The notes beneath the pieces are model-generated. The model was given only the letters and a program-made list of their open reading frames with translations. It did not search any database and was not told where the DNA came from. 64,000 nt of DNA from positions 6,875,888-6,939,887 of the forward strand of contig JAGGNK010008559.1 in assembly GCA_017590115.1 (NCBI GenBank), read 5' to 3'. A program made the translations under genes and the position numbers. Below are positions 11,137-24,210 of the stretch, piece by piece (the stretch's first letter is position 1; the number at the start of each line of letters is the position of its first letter). Source of the DNA: Montifringilla adamsi (Eukaryota; Chordata; Aves; Passeriformes; Passeridae).

Positions 11137-14100
11137 TCCCTGTGCCTGCAGAAAGCAAGAGGTGCTGGAAGAGTGGGCATGGCCATGTGCCCCACCCAAG
11201 TCCTCTGGTGGCAGAAGTGAGATTGAAGGAAAGTGGAACGGCAACTCAGGAGAAAGCAGAGCTGCTAAAAAAATTATTTCCTTAAAACCACCAAATTACT
11301 CCTCCTTGTTAGAAGTTATTGCGGTAAACAGAAAAAAGAGAGAAGCTGGCTCCTGCAGGGACTGCTGACTAAGGTAATTTTTGACAGCTTGTGACTCCTG
11401 AATATCCCACAGTGAAATTCCTGTAATGCACAATTGTGAATTACGCTTTAAAAATACCCTGTATAAATAGAGAAGATTAACCAGAAGGCTAAGTGTTCAG
11501 GCCATATGTGCATGTTTTACTTGTTTTCTCCTTGCAATTAAGGCTTCCTGAAACTGTAGCTTTGTATTTGAAGATTGAGCTAGCAGACTTACAATTTATA
11601 AGGTGTAATGTTTAATTTAAAAAACGGTTTAAGATCACCAAGGCTGGAAAAGTCTTAGTATTTCTCAAAGGCTGATACACTGCTTAACAACTACTCTAAG
11701 TACTCTTCTGCAAAACAGATTACATTCAGAGATCTCATTAGCAGCTATGAAATAGAATTTCACAGGCAAGTGATGTAAGCAGAACAATTGAAAATTAAGT
11801 TTGATGTAAAGTTCCAAACTAATCAGAGCAAGATGGATGAATGAAGAGGTAAGGGAGGAAGTGTAATGGCTTGAAAACTGAAAAACAGACAATTCCTTCT
11901 AACTTGAAAATTTTAAAATATTAAGCATTATCTTCTAGCTTGTTTTCCAGTTTAAATAAATGAACCTGGATTTTCTTTTTTTAAGAGATATACCTGTTTT
12001 TTTCCCTGAAACTAGTTTGAGTTAGCTTGAAAATGAAGTGCTAAGCATTATTTTAATCTGAGTGAAAATCTTTGCTTTTTTTCACAGGTATTTCAGCCTG
12101 AGCAGGCCAGCCTGAGCCTATTGCCAGCCTGAATATAAATTTCTCCTGCACCCCACCCCAGAGGAACTTATATACTTGGATTTAGCCCAGAGACTCTTGC
12201 TGGACTATGTAGAACACAGTGCTCTAATAATGAAGTTTTAAGTCCAAGAAGAGGACTAAATGCCTCAAATGCCATTCAGGGTCTGTATTGTGCATCTCGG
12301 GGGGGGTTCTCTGAGGGGATGGGCTAAAGCCCCCATCTCCTTTGGGGAGGAAACACGTCACATCCCACAGACTCTGACATGCTCTCTTCCCTGACAATAA
12401 TTCCTCAGGGAATCTTGGACTGACTCTGCCACAAACACTCTTTCCTAAGTAGCTTTTGGAGCTTTTGTATTCCAGGGAAAAAAGTCAAAGTGCTAACAGT
12501 TTCTAGGCTCTGTGATGGGGCAAGACCCTGCTATTACATTGCCACAACCACAAAATGCCACTCTCAATTCTCTTGTCTGCTGATTTTAGAGGATGGTAAG
12601 ACAATATGAACCCTATAAACTCATTGATGAGTGTCACCATCTCAGTTCTCCCAAGGTGCCATTTAGAAATAAATTTAAAAATCAGGCAGAACTACTGCAT
12701 CAACAATTTTAGTATCAGTATTAAAAGAGCAAAAATAATAAAGCCAGGGAAATAGAAAACCACTAAAACCAGGCTAGAGCAGACAGCATTGACACAAGGA
12801 AGAGCTTCCATGAGTACAAGGAAATAAATGGAGCTGGGACAGAACCCAAAATTCATTTTGAAACAGCTGTGCCATAAAACAAGACCACAGAAGAGAGCAA
12901 TCCTTCTCTCAACTGCTAAGCACCAAGGTGAGCAGGCATCAGCTTCATTTAGCTCACCAAAACTTCAGCAATGGGAGTGTTTACACATTGCACAAAAAAC
13001 CTGGCAAACAGGACATCTCTACCTGAAAAAAGCGAATTGCTTGTTTGTTTTGACAGCACCAAAACTTTAAAATAGCTAAATTTGTTCTAAAAATAATATT
13101 TGTTATTTTCAGGCAACATCTTTTCACACTGCAGGTTCTATGTTAGGTAAAAATACAGTGTCTGCTAAGGTAACAGGATGAGTACAAATGTCTTTAAGTC
13201 TAGACACTTAAATCTCAACACACTGTTGAGTCTTAAGACTTTCTAAACATTACTAGAAAATACAGCTGTCCTTTTATTGTTGGGAAATATCTTGAAATGT
13301 GTTAAAAAACCAACACAACTGCACTGTCATCTTCATTTGATTTTAGGATTGAAGGGAACCAAAAGCCTAGCTCAGAAGAGAATTCCTGAGAAGGATATAA
13401 CTTCTCTACTTGGTTGCCCTCCTACATTCTTGAAGGAAAGAATGCATAATTCAGGGACCAACATTTCCTAAAGAAAAAACATATGGTTGTTTTTCATCCA
13501 GGCCAGGGATGTATACAAAGAACAGCTAACTAAATATAATAACCATTCACAAATTCATTTCTTTCAGGACTATTTATCTAAATCAGTAAACAGGTTATTT
13601 AAGAAAATAAAATAAACCCCTCCCCAAAACACAGGAACACAGCTTCTAATTAGAAACATCACGATTTAATTTTGGTTTTATTGTGGCCATGTGCCATTCT
13701 GACCAACCTAATCAAGAGATGGTGGCTGCAGTTTATTTAAACAGTAGTCCTGGGCAGTGAGCAGGTTTCCAGATGTGCTATTCCACATCCCTGCAATCAA
13801 TAAATAAAAGGAGGACTGTTGGAATGCTAACATTTGTCCAGAAAATTGCTCAAAGAGTTAAAGACACGGATGATAAAAGCAGCTGCACCAGTTCTTGTCA
13901 TGCTGCCAGAGTTGAATGTTTACCTAGTGCCGCATCCCCACCAGATGGGGTGGAAAAAAAAAAAGGCAGAAAGTCTCTTTTCCCAACCATTTTGCCATGA
14001 AGAAAGGTACAGCAAAGCAGAACAGATTTATGTGGTAGAAGCAGACCTGTGAAGACACATTCAAATAGTTGTGTGTAGGTTTCTTGGCGTTTATGTTAGA

Positions 14101-17100
14101 CATTCTGGGGCAGCATCTGCAATCTAAACACTATCCTGTTATTCCACAGTCCATCACTTTGCCTGTCACTGTATTTATAATTCATGCACTCAGGTCTCAC
14201 AGCTTGCGCTGCAAGAGGGACTCTGAATTGGGATGGCTAAGCTTTGGGGTTGAATTATGTTTTATTTCTCGACCAAAGCCACAGGTGTACAGCTCTGGAA
14301 GATGCTGAATGTTCCCAGTGATGGATGCTCTATGTGTCCTCATAAATCCCCCCTGCCTAGAGCGGTGGCCGAGTATCCGCAGTGAGAGCATCGTGGAAGT
14401 GCAGAAGTGAGGGAAGAGTGATGATAAACCAAGGTAGGAATCAAAACCCTTTGTGCAGCCTGCCTTGTGGAAATTGGGCATGAGGCAGGCTGCATGGACA
14501 CAAATCACTGAGCTGAGTGCCAGAAGTCATTTTGTCTGTCCTTTCCCTCCCCCAGCATGCAGGGAAGACTCTTCACTGACCCGTGATCCACCCTGAGGAC
14601 TGAGCAGAGGATTAGCAGCCAAGGCCAAGGAATAGCTGGGCTAGAGCCAGGACAATGCATCGATCATGACTGACTTCCCTGGGCCTGAGGGGAGCCCTTG
14701 CTTGGGAAGGCACTTCTTCAACAACCGCCTGGATTTCCATTGCTGGGGCACATGGTCCCACGGTGGTCCCCCACCTGACCTGTCCCCAGTGCTTATGAGC
14801 AGCTCAGCTCTTCATAACTCACAAATCTTCTCACGTGCCCAGGGCTAAGATGTGCTCTGGGAGAGCACAGAGATCCCTGAGGGCACAGGCACTGTGTCAT
14901 TGCAGCCCCACTGGCTCCACATTTTACCACGTCCTAATCCTTCCCTTGCTGTTACACTCAGCATACCTGCTGCCAAAACATGCTGTAAAACTATAAAGGT
15001 GCATTGGATGGACACCTCGAGATAAAAATAATGAAAAATTACAAGTCATCCTTCTTCCAGCAACTTCCCTTACACAGGCTAAGGTAACACAGCAAGAATC
15101 CACAGTCACAATTTGGTGAAGTGAAAATAAACATAAGAAAAGCAAGAAATCCTTGATTATGGATAAGGAGACCAGGAAGACAGCCAAAACTAAGTTGGGA
15201 ATCCATTAGTTCTTATGTCTAAGAGTGCTTCTAAGTATGTAGTGTGTCTGCTTCCTGGAAAGAACAGGAAGAGTTGGCATAGACTTCTTTAGGAGCAGGA
15301 TATCATCTCTGAATGTTTTAAACCAGTCAGTGCAGACTATAAAAATTGAGATGCAGACCCTAAGAAAAATGGGAAGAGGGCTGGACAGACAGTATGTTGC
15401 TCTTGATGGACTTTTCCTGAGTTAACTGCATCTGGATGCATACCATGATCTTTATCTGTAAATAAACCCCAAACCTTAAATCAGATGCTCCATATATGGC
15501 AAGACTGTTTTTTGGGCTGCTAAAGACTACTTGAAAGACTGTTTGTTGCAGCTAACAGAAGCCAACATCAAAGTGGAAAGGATAATACCTTTTCCTTGAT
15601 TCCTTTTCAAATATAATATGGATGTGGACAATTTCAGACAAGTCTGCTTTTTTCAACACTTTGTGAGGCACAGCTTCCTTACCTGTTTTGCATGAGTATT
15701 TCTGGATGAATGGTCTGCATGCAAACACCTTCTTACTAAGAACTATCAAACAAACACAAACTAAGAGACTCAGTAGAAATGGTTATGTTAGGCAAAGAGC
15801 TGGACATGCCTCTGAGAATTTCTTGTATAAACATTTAGCAGCTGCTCAAGAACATAAATACTCCAAACGCTTTTATTATCCATTTCAAGACTGTGTCATT
15901 CCCACCTTTTTTGCCAGTGTGGCAGGAAATACATCATTTAATGAAACAAGAACTGACTAGCAGCAGCCAGTGTGGTACCACCTGGATATCTATTATGCCT
16001 ATGGTTCCCATCCCATTTGCATGAAATCAAGTTAAGTTTTGCCACTGATTTCTACTGAAGACTTTCACTTTCCCATGATTTAGATAAATCATGACTAGCA
16101 CAGTTTTCAATGTATTTTTTGCTGGTATGAATTCAGAACAAGTCTTCAGTGCAACCAGAAGATGATAGCTAATGTCATTCACCAGCCTGGCTGAAAATTA
16201 CCCCAAATCATGCCAGCTGTGGATTAGACAGGTTGTAAACTGAAGCACAGTAGAGCAGCTACATTTAGCTTTAGGTTACTACTGAACAGCTGCTGCTGAA
16301 CACGCTTGCTAGTACATTTTAACACTGGCAGGAGGGCATGGGAACTTGTGAGTTAGCTTTAAAGAACATAGCAAATTTAAAAAGGAAGTTTCAAACAGTA
16401 TTTAATCAGTGTGATATCTACACGTTTAAACACAGGAACTCATAAAACATGCTGCTGTTCTTGTCAGCCACTTATGGCAAAGGTCCCATGTTCACTTCAT
16501 GGATTAACGTCTCCCTGGATTACCTGAAACTCAGAGATCTCCTGACACAGGTAAATATTTTCATTTGGGACTGGGGGATTTAACTGTTGGTCAAATCTCC
16601 TGGATTGTGTGGGGTTTTTAGGAACCAGAGTCCAGGTAAAGCCCGTGCTCTGGTCAAACTCTTGGCTTACACACAGTGCTAGGTGAGGGATACAGCTGAG
16701 TTCTGCTCCCCTCCCTCTTCCAAGAAGGACAGTAATTGTTGACTGCAAGATACCACTTTTATCAGTTCAGTCTTTGGGTGTTTTGCTCTGTACAGCCCTC
16801 ACTGACTTCAGCCAGCTTGGACTGAGAGACCTAAGAGACATCAAGACAAATCCAGCCTCGGCTTCTGAAGGAACATAAGGACATTCAAGCCCAAGCAAGT
16901 CCAAGTCACAAGTGAGCAGTTTGAGGCTACAGAGTAATAGAAAGCCAGTGTAAAAACCATAAAGCACACAGCTAGAGATAACTGTGTACAAGACAAATGA
17001 CACCTCAAGCCTTAAAATTGTGTTTTTCTGCTTCAGCTGTGCTCAGGCTGTGGAATACCTGAGCACTGCTGCAATAGGAAAATACAAGCCATCGCTGTTG

Positions 17101-17928
17101 TCACTGGCACAAGATACTGAACACAGCATGGCAGAAAACAAAACTGTATTCACTTGTCAACAAGTCAGCTCTGCTTCTATTTTTACTGCTAGAAAGCAGG
17201 AACAAGTTCTGCAGTAAATTAAATCCATCAAACCATAGGAGACTGGAGATCAGTCCAAAGTATGATGCAGGATGTCTTTGTTAATAATACTCACACCAAA
17301 ATCTGAAACCAAAATTTTGGGCTTGGACACCTCAAGTGAAAGTATAATTAATCTTCATAACAAGACTTCATGTCCTGTTTTAAATGAAAGAACTTGGAAT
17401 ACATTTGGTATTGTGGCATAAAGATATTACTGGATGCTGAGCAAAGCAGAATATTAAAATATTGAAATGCAAATTTTTATTTCTTTTGAGGGCTAAGATT
17501 TCAGCAAGATTAACTGAGTAGCCCATAGCTGTTTTGCGGCCACTGATGTGACCTCTGCACATTTGTGATACCAACATTATACAGGGTTCTATTGCTATTT
17601 AAATTGTTTTTTTTGTAGTCATGCATGAAGTTCTTATTACTTAGGTTGGACCACTTATTACTGCAGGGCAAAAATCCACCTACCTAAATCTGTAGCGAGC
17701 TCTACCAACAGCAGACAACTGGACATAGGAATAAAATCCTGATTTCCAGAAACCAAATTCCCTTTGACATCAGGTAAGCCCAGCTCTCCCCACAGAGATC
17801 CCCATTCAACACAACTTCCCAACCTCCATCCACTGAAGTATCAGACCACCACGAAAACATTTATTTACTGTCCAGAATGCGATGTTTCCCACACGAGCTC
17901 AGCAGAAGAGATGCTCTGGTTGCCTCAC

Positions 17929-18103
17929 CTGCATCAGCAGCTGTGACCAGCAGCAGGTACTGCTCCTTGGCCTCCCGGTCCAGGCTCTGCACCAGGCGCA
18001 GCTCTCCGCTGCCCGACAGGGTGAAGGCTCCCTCCTCATTGCCAGCCACCAGCACGTAGGTCAGCTTGCTGTTCAGCCCCTGGTCGTCATCCCTTGCTAC
18101 AAC
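17929..18103 (-). CDS. FAT4: FAT4 exon encoding the centre of EC22
   Basis: This is a 175-base exon on the minus strand. The acceptor AG is at 18105-18104 and the donor G|GTGAGG at 17929/17928. It enters in phase 0 and leaves one base. The product starts VVARDDDQGLNSKLTYVLVAG and continues through GNEEGAFTLSGSGEL, SLDREAKEQYLLLV and TAADA. DDD and LDRE are the calcium-binding motifs of a cadherin repeat. The match with human FAT4 is clear but looser than in neighbouring exons (for example LVAGNEEG where human has LFGGNEDN). The serine- and glutamate-rich part therefore seems to be evolving faster. The open frame of 17861-18055 overruns the donor into intron and should not be used as the coding limit. 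Confidence 0.95.
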
Positions 18104-18807
18104 CTACACAAGCAATGCAAACAGAACAGATTATCAAAGACTGTAAAATTATATTGGGATAGAGGAAGCGTTCTCTGTGACAATGATCCAAATTAACGGG
18201 TTGAATTAATGCTAATGCTACAAGTATAAATTAGCAGTAATTGAAAAAAAATACTTAACACAGTGGTGGTGGATTTAAAAAGCATAGTTTGAAAATACTA
18301 AATAGCTGATTATTTATTTTTCTCAAGTGTAAACACAGTTAAGACTGTGTTGGGGCTCAGTGAAAAACACAAATGACCTGGTATAAGCTAAGCTCTGTAT
18401 GAGAGCAAGCACCGCATGCCCTGCTGTCAGATTCCATTTAGTTCTCTCTCAGTATTTGGCACACAGCATCATCCCATGTAGGCAACGACCAGATTGAGAG
18501 ATTTGTTGCATGGAAGCTGAGAATGAGATGAGAGGATAGAGCAGACTCCCAAAGTCCCGGTGGAAGTGTGAGGACAGGCAGGGAAAACACAAACAGAACT
18601 CCAAAGAATAATGGTAACAAAAAAACCCACCCATACAAAGAAAAAGGAAAACAAGCCAACACAGACTGCAAATTCAATTAAAGCCAAGAGGCAACTCCTG
18701 CACTGTTTTGCCCCTTTTTAATTTTGGAGGAAGGACACTGTGCATTAATACCACGCAGGCATGCCAGTAATTGTCAGAGACACATATTTATTGCTGAATG
18801 TACCCAC
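18104..18807 (-). other. FAT4: FAT4 intron (704 bases)
   Basis: This is the shortest intron in the window. The donor is CAG|GTGGGT at 18808/18807 and the acceptor AG at 18105-18104, preceded by a pyrimidine-containing tract. It is AT-rich with no repeats or other features. The open frames at 18438-18687 are hydrophobic readings of a T-rich minus strand and are not genes. Confidence 0.88.
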
Positions 18808-19730
18808 CTGAAGGATAACTTTTGGGAGCGTCTCCAGATTCTCAGGGACATTCACAGAGTAGGGGGAAAGCTCAAACGTGGGAATGAAATCATTGACATC
18901 CTTCAGGACAATACTGACTGTCGTGGTATCGGTCCTGGGGCTGCTCCCACGGTCAGATGACTGAACAGTCAGTGTGTAGGAGGGCTTCTTCTCTCTGTCC
19001 AAAGGCTTGGCCACAGTGATCACCCCCGTCACAGAATCGATCCGAAACTCATTGCTGGCATCCCCATTCACGATGGCGTAGCGGACCTGCCCGTTTGTCC
19101 CCTCATCTCCATCAGCAGCCGACACCTGGATTAAATCCGTCCCTGTCAAAGTATTTTCCTCCACCTCCACTTTGTAAAGCTTCTGGGCAAAGAGCGGGTT
19201 GTTGTCATTAATGTCCAGGACTATGACCACCACATCTGTTGACGAAGAAAGGGATGGCTGGCCCTTGTCTGTGGCTACCACAGTCAAGGTGTAGTTGGCC
19301 ATGGCTTCTCTGTCGAGCTCCCCGGTGAGCCTCACCTCCCCATCAATGGTGCCGATGCTGAACTTGTTTCCCGGAGGCCGGAGCAGGCTGTACTCGATGT
19401 AGCTGTTGGGACCGCTGTCGGGATCTGTGGCCTGCGCTTTGAACACCACCGTGTCTATGGGTGTGTTCTCCGGCACGTAGGTCAGCTTCGGGGAGATAAA
19501 GCTCGGGGGGCTGTCGTTCACGTCCAGCAGAATGATGGAAACTTGGGCTGTGCTGGTGTACCTGGAGGCTGGCAGGGGGGCCATGTCGTGGACTTGCACG
19601 ACAAGGCTGTAGAAGGACTGGCTTTCCCGATCCAAGGGCTGCCGGATGCTCAGCACCCCACGGTTGTCGATGCCAAACTGCCCCGCGCTGTCCCCAGATG
19701 CGATGCTGAAGGACAGCTGAGAGTTGGGAC
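18808..19730 (-). CDS. FAT4: FAT4 exon encoding EC19 (most), EC20, EC21 and start of EC22
   Basis: This is the largest exon here, at 923 bases on the minus strand. The acceptor AG is at 19732-19731 and the donor CAG|GTGGGT at 18808/18807. It enters in phase 1 and leaves in phase 0 after 307 whole codons. In order it shows: PNSQLSFSIASGD and LDRESQSFYSLVVQVHD (rest of EC19); linker LLDVNDSPPSF; PENTPIDTVVFKAQATDPDSG and LDREAMANYTLTVVATDKG (EC20); linker LDINDNNPLF; EENTLTGTDLIQV and LDREKKPSYTLTV (EC21); linker KDVNDFIPTF; then YSVNVPENLETLPKVILQ (start of EC22). NYT is a probable N-glycosylation site. The EC19/EC20 linker has serine where the family has asparagine (DVNDSPP for DVNDNPP). The phenylalanine of DVNDF is normal for FAT4. 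Confidence 0.98.
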
Positions 19731-22700
19731 CTGGTTAGGGAGGGAGAAGAAAGGTAGATAACATGACTTCATCCCACTGGTATCCCCTAAGTATCAATAT
19801 TTCTGGCCTCATTTCCACAAAGGAAATTTTCCTTCATTTTCCTACAGAAATGAGGACTGTACAACCACGTTGAGTGTTCAAACTCCTCACCACCATTGGA
19901 GTGTTGAGCCTCCTCACCACCATTTTTTTGAATCCATCTGCTAATTTCAGCCAAGTTTCACAGTGGAGCAGAAGCCTTTGAAATTATTATTTTCTGACAA
20001 GATAATATTCATGAAAGAGAGAGGGAGGATGTTCATTGGAGAGGCCACAGAGGGGACGATTGGCAGGGCTCATCTCTGCTTTTCATTCAGCAGGAGCTCC
20101 ACAGTGGCACCAAAAGTAGTTTCTCCTCATCTACAAGGGTTAGGGATAAAGGATTTGAAGGGTTTTCCTTCAGAAACCAAGACTCAGTAGTTCTCTGCTC
20201 ACTGAACATCTGGTTTCCTCTGTTCTTCCCAGTTCAACTGAGCAACATTATTATTAATGTAATTATTTCATGAATTTTTCCACTCAATTAAAAAAAGCCA
20301 CAAGCAGAAACTCCCAAGCCTAGCTGGAGCAAGCCAAGAGTGAATACTGGGGAAAGGTATGCTTCCCATATATGGCATGGTATTCCAAAATATCAAATGA
20401 ACAGCCCTCACTCATCTCATGATCAAAACATAACCAGCAATTATGGTCAGGGGAGAGATTTATCATTCCAGTAAGGGAAATGCATCCTGAACCTGGACAG
20501 GGCTGTGAAATATCCTTAAACATTCCTTGTAGGAAACAATGTGTGCTACTGCGTCAATTCCACAGCTCACTCTAAACAACTAATTATTGGGAACAGCCAA
20601 ATGTGGAAAAAGTTCTCTCCTCCATCTATCTTACCCCTATTTTAATTAATTTCAAAAATTGTTCTTGCTTTGTGTATTCAAGACTGTGTTTAGGATCAGT
20701 AAATTAACCATTAGCTACTAATTTACCTCTCAAACTAGCTTGTTCATGCAAAGAAAGCTGCCCACTTCACTGATTGCTGTGCATTTTGTCATTTTTCCTC
20801 AGAAGCTCTTTTCTCTCTGAGTGAATTGCTTTGATAATAAAATTATCCCTGCATTAGATTTACTAATGTCTGCTGTTTATTATGCTCAGACTTGAGAAAT
20901 CTAGTCTTAAGTGTCTTTCCCCCAGTGACTACTGTAATTGGCATCCCTCTCTCTCCTTCCTCCTGTAGGAGTCAAATTATAAAATGAATAGAACCAAACA
21001 TGAAAGACAAAATATTTGAATGCAGTTAAAGAAATTAATACATTTATCTGACAGATATTAGTGTTTCTCCATTACTTTGATCAAGTGAAGGACGGTGAAA
21101 GTTTAATGCTACTTTGCTTTTTGTTCAGTTGTATTTTCAAATGACTAATATGTATGAAAGTCTTGATTTCAGTAAAGTACTTTCTGGCAATTCAAGATTT
21201 TTGGAGATGGGTAGGATTTGGGTCCTGCAAAAGAAAATGAGTTTAAAAAATACTTTATTTCCCTCTCTCCCCTTCAGTGTTTTCTATGGTGTTTATTCCT
21301 GAGAAAAAATTAGTTTGTTATTCTTTATCTCACCTCCATGAACATTTCATTCTTTGTCCTGTATTCTCATAGGTTTCCATGCTGCTAATGCTTATATAAA
21401 TTAAACTATGAAACAGAAGAGTTGCCTAAATATCAGTGGAGCCAGGAAGGGCGCTTAATGAACTATTCTCTTTTTAAACACAGCATGCCAAGCTGGCATT
21501 GTGCACCTCATCCATCCCCCCTTCCAAGGTTCGGAGCTGGGCTTTTCTTAGGGAGAATGTAGGGACATCCTCTTTGCTGAACCTTAGGTTTATTTAATCC
21601 AAGGGTTCATCTGATAAAACTCTGAAAGGGCAGACATGGAGTCACCAATTTCATGATAACACTCTTCTAAAGGGTTTTGTTTCTCTTTTTATTTATTTAC
21701 TAATAAGACTAAAAAAAACCAACAAAACTACTTCCCCCTGCCATTCTATAAATACCTATAGAATTCAGCTGGGAAATTACACCAGCTTTGCCTGGAGGAA
21801 TACGTAACCAAAATTTTAACAAACTGACAAACATGCATGTGCATGTGTTTTCCTGTAAACTCTTTGATGAAAAAATAAAATCTGAATTTCAAAATGAATC
21901 AGTTTAAGGTAACTGAGTTTTTTAGTACATATTATTATATTATTAAATATCCAGGAGCTGTAGCTGATATTTGCTATGGACCTGTATATGAAACAGTCCA
22001 AGCTGAGATAAACAGCTGCTGTTTCCCAAGGGGTGTGCTGAAAAAGAAAATGAAAATTGGAGCAGCTTCACTATCACCACATTTCTGTCTTTTATCAGTG
22101 TTTATCCTAAAACAACAGCCATACCTCATTATAAAACAATGTCTTTTCAGAGCTCTTTCAAACTATAGGATCATGTAACATAAATAATCGATGAAATTAT
22201 ATTTGTATTGAATGCATTATCTGTGAGCACATGGAGAAGAGTATAATACTAGCACTAGCTATTTCTGTGCTCTAGATAAACTTAAGACAACACAAGATAA
22301 GTTTGGGCTTGAAACAGAAACAACAATAGATCATAACATTTGCTTAAGTTACAGTCCTATGGGAGAACTCAACCTGGCATGCTCTTGGAATGATATTTCT
22401 GCCCTATTAATTTTAAATCCAGCTAGAAAAGCAAGCATGCCAGAAAATATAAAAGGCAAGATATCTGACTTCTTGTTGCATTGCTCCTCAAGTACTCATA
22501 TGCCTCCTTGATAACTGAGTGTGTGATGAATGTGAATTGATATGTCAGTGCTATGATAAAGTTCCCATCCACTGTGCACAGATGGAAATTAATGTATGAG
22601 GTGCAAGAGAAAAGGAAAAGAGACTCACAACAGCAAAGTGAAATTAACTTCCAAAAAGGTTTGAAACCAAGTGCTGTAGTCCTGACAGGAAAATAAGATA

Positions 22701-23859
22701 AGAGAGAGGAGACAGACACAAATCCATTTATCTACAAGTCTGGAGGAACAATCCCTTCCCCAGGTATGCATGATACAAGAGCAAGCTCCTCCTCCAACTT
22801 GTTTAGTTTACGTAAAATAAAAGCCTTAACAAGTGTGGTGAAAGAGAGATTCATGCAAAAACAGCCAGTATCACAACGTTATGGCTTCTGATTTGTTGGC
22901 TTATCTTGGAATGGAATCTCCTGGCTGTGGAATTTCTTCTCCCTTCCTCAGCTTGATCTCAAAACCAGTTACACAATTTTTACCATGGAAAGTTCCATTC
23001 ATCAGTGCAAAATTTATCTCACCACAAAAATGCTGGAGTGCAACAACTCAGCATTTCCTGAGGAAAAACTGCTTTGTTGAGCAACCTTGGTAGGTTCAGT
23101 TAATTTAGGTGCACAAACAGGGATTCCTTGAAGCATGTAGGTGCTTTGTCCTTGAAGCACATTTCAGTGCGAGACACTTCCATGGGCTCTGCTGAGCCCC
23201 TGTCACATTGGGAGGAGACAAGGATGCTCAACATGTCACAAAAATAACCTTCACCTGTAAAGTCACTGTGAGTTATGAAGAATTTTGCATTAGGTTACAC
23301 AGGGTAATGCCTGTGGACACTTCAGAAAATGTGGTACACGATGGAATGCTGTTTATGCATTTTATGGTCATAATCTATAATTCTTCTTGCTTGGGCACAA
23401 ACTGTATGGCAAAATGGTTAAGCAAGCTATAAAAATTGTACCTTTTACACTCAGCACATTAACACCCTCTAGATGCCATAAATAATCCCAATATTAAAGC
23501 TCATTTCAATGGGAAGTTTTCCTAAGATCTTTTTCAATGTTTTTTAACTTCCATGTATCAGCAACTTGTAGATGACAATGGTCTTCACGATAGACTTGAA
23601 AGTTATAGTGCATTTAAGATGACTGCAGATAACATCTGATATTACCACAACTCTCTTCGGATTTATAACCAACTGGAAAAAAAACACCAGAAAAAGAACT
23701 TGGCAGACTTAGGTCTAATTTAAATGAAAATTTAAGCATATGAGAGCATCAACTTACGGGGAGCCCTAATTTTCCCTTTTTTGAATAAGTCTTCTAACAC
23801 ATTGCTAAGGTGAAGCACAGATTTACAACCACAGACACAGAGTGTCAGGGAACTCCTAC
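19731..23859 (-). other. FAT4: FAT4 intron (4.1 kb)
   Basis: The donor is G|GTAGGA at 23860/23859 and the acceptor AG at 19732-19731. It is AT-rich and I recognise no transposable element. A stretch around 20640-20930, with several TAAT cores and few simple repeats, could be conserved non-coding DNA but cannot be judged from one genome. No coding content is supported. Confidence 0.85.
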
Positions 23860-24210
23860 CGTCATCGGCGTCGGTGACGCTGAAGTTGAGGATGGCGGAT
23901 CTAGGGGGAAGGTTCTCCATCAAGGAAGTGCTGTAGGAGGCCATGCCAAACACGGGAGGGTTGTCGTTGACATCCAGGATGTTGAAGTACACCCTGATGG
24001 CCGTGGACTGGCCTCCCCCATCCTCAGCACGGACAGTGAGGATGTAATACTGCTGTGCTTCGTAGTCCAGGGCCCGCGTCAGGTTGAAGACCCCGGTGAC
24101 GGGATTTAGGAAGAAGATTCCCTCTTCATCATCCTCGCTTATCGTGTACGTGATCTCCCCGTTGACGCCCGAGTCGTCGTCGGTGGCAAGAATGGCTGCC
24201 ACCAAGGAGC
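23860..24210 (-). CDS. FAT4: FAT4 exon encoding EC18 and start of EC19
   Basis: This is a 351-base exon on the minus strand. The acceptor AG is at 24212-24211 and the donor G|GTAGGA at 23860/23859. Two bases finish the glycine codon split with the preceding exon, 116 codons follow, and one base is left over. The product begins SLVAAILATDDDSGVNGEITY, then has FFLNPVTGVFNLTRALDYEAQ, YYILTVRAEDGGGQ and the linker LDVNDNPPVF. It ends in YSTSLMENLPPRSAILNF and VTDADD. DDD, LDYE, LDVNDNPP and DADD are calcium-site residues. NLT and NFS are potential glycosylation sites. Identity to human FAT4 looks very high apart from the start of EC19 (GMASYSTSL). Confidence 0.97.

Larger units (their letters stand above)
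3731..17928 (-). other. FAT4: FAT4 intron (14.2 kb) carrying a solo LTR and CR1 debris
   Basis: The donor is G|GTGAGG at 17929/17928 and the acceptor AG at 3732-3731. This large intron contains a solo LTR at 8162-8575, a CR1 fragment at 10936-11136, a possible CR1 remnant near 7098-7142, A-runs near 10080 and 10630, a G-run at 12299-12306, and a small 24-bp-period tandem at 10711-10748. The stretch 5380-5770 is AT-rich with islands of unusual complexity and may be conserved regulatory DNA (see findings). The remaining open frames, including one of 176 codons at 3780-4310, have no recognisable protein features. Confidence 0.85.

Noticed and set aside
10666..11244. 192-codon minus-strand open frame
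   Set aside because: Its middle is the antisense strand of a CR1 3' fragment (10936-11136), and the rest is low-information intron.
17861..18055. Open frame extending the EC22 exon to 17861
   Set aside because: It reads through an evident donor (G|GTGAGG at 17929/17928); the correct phase joins to the exon at 3730.
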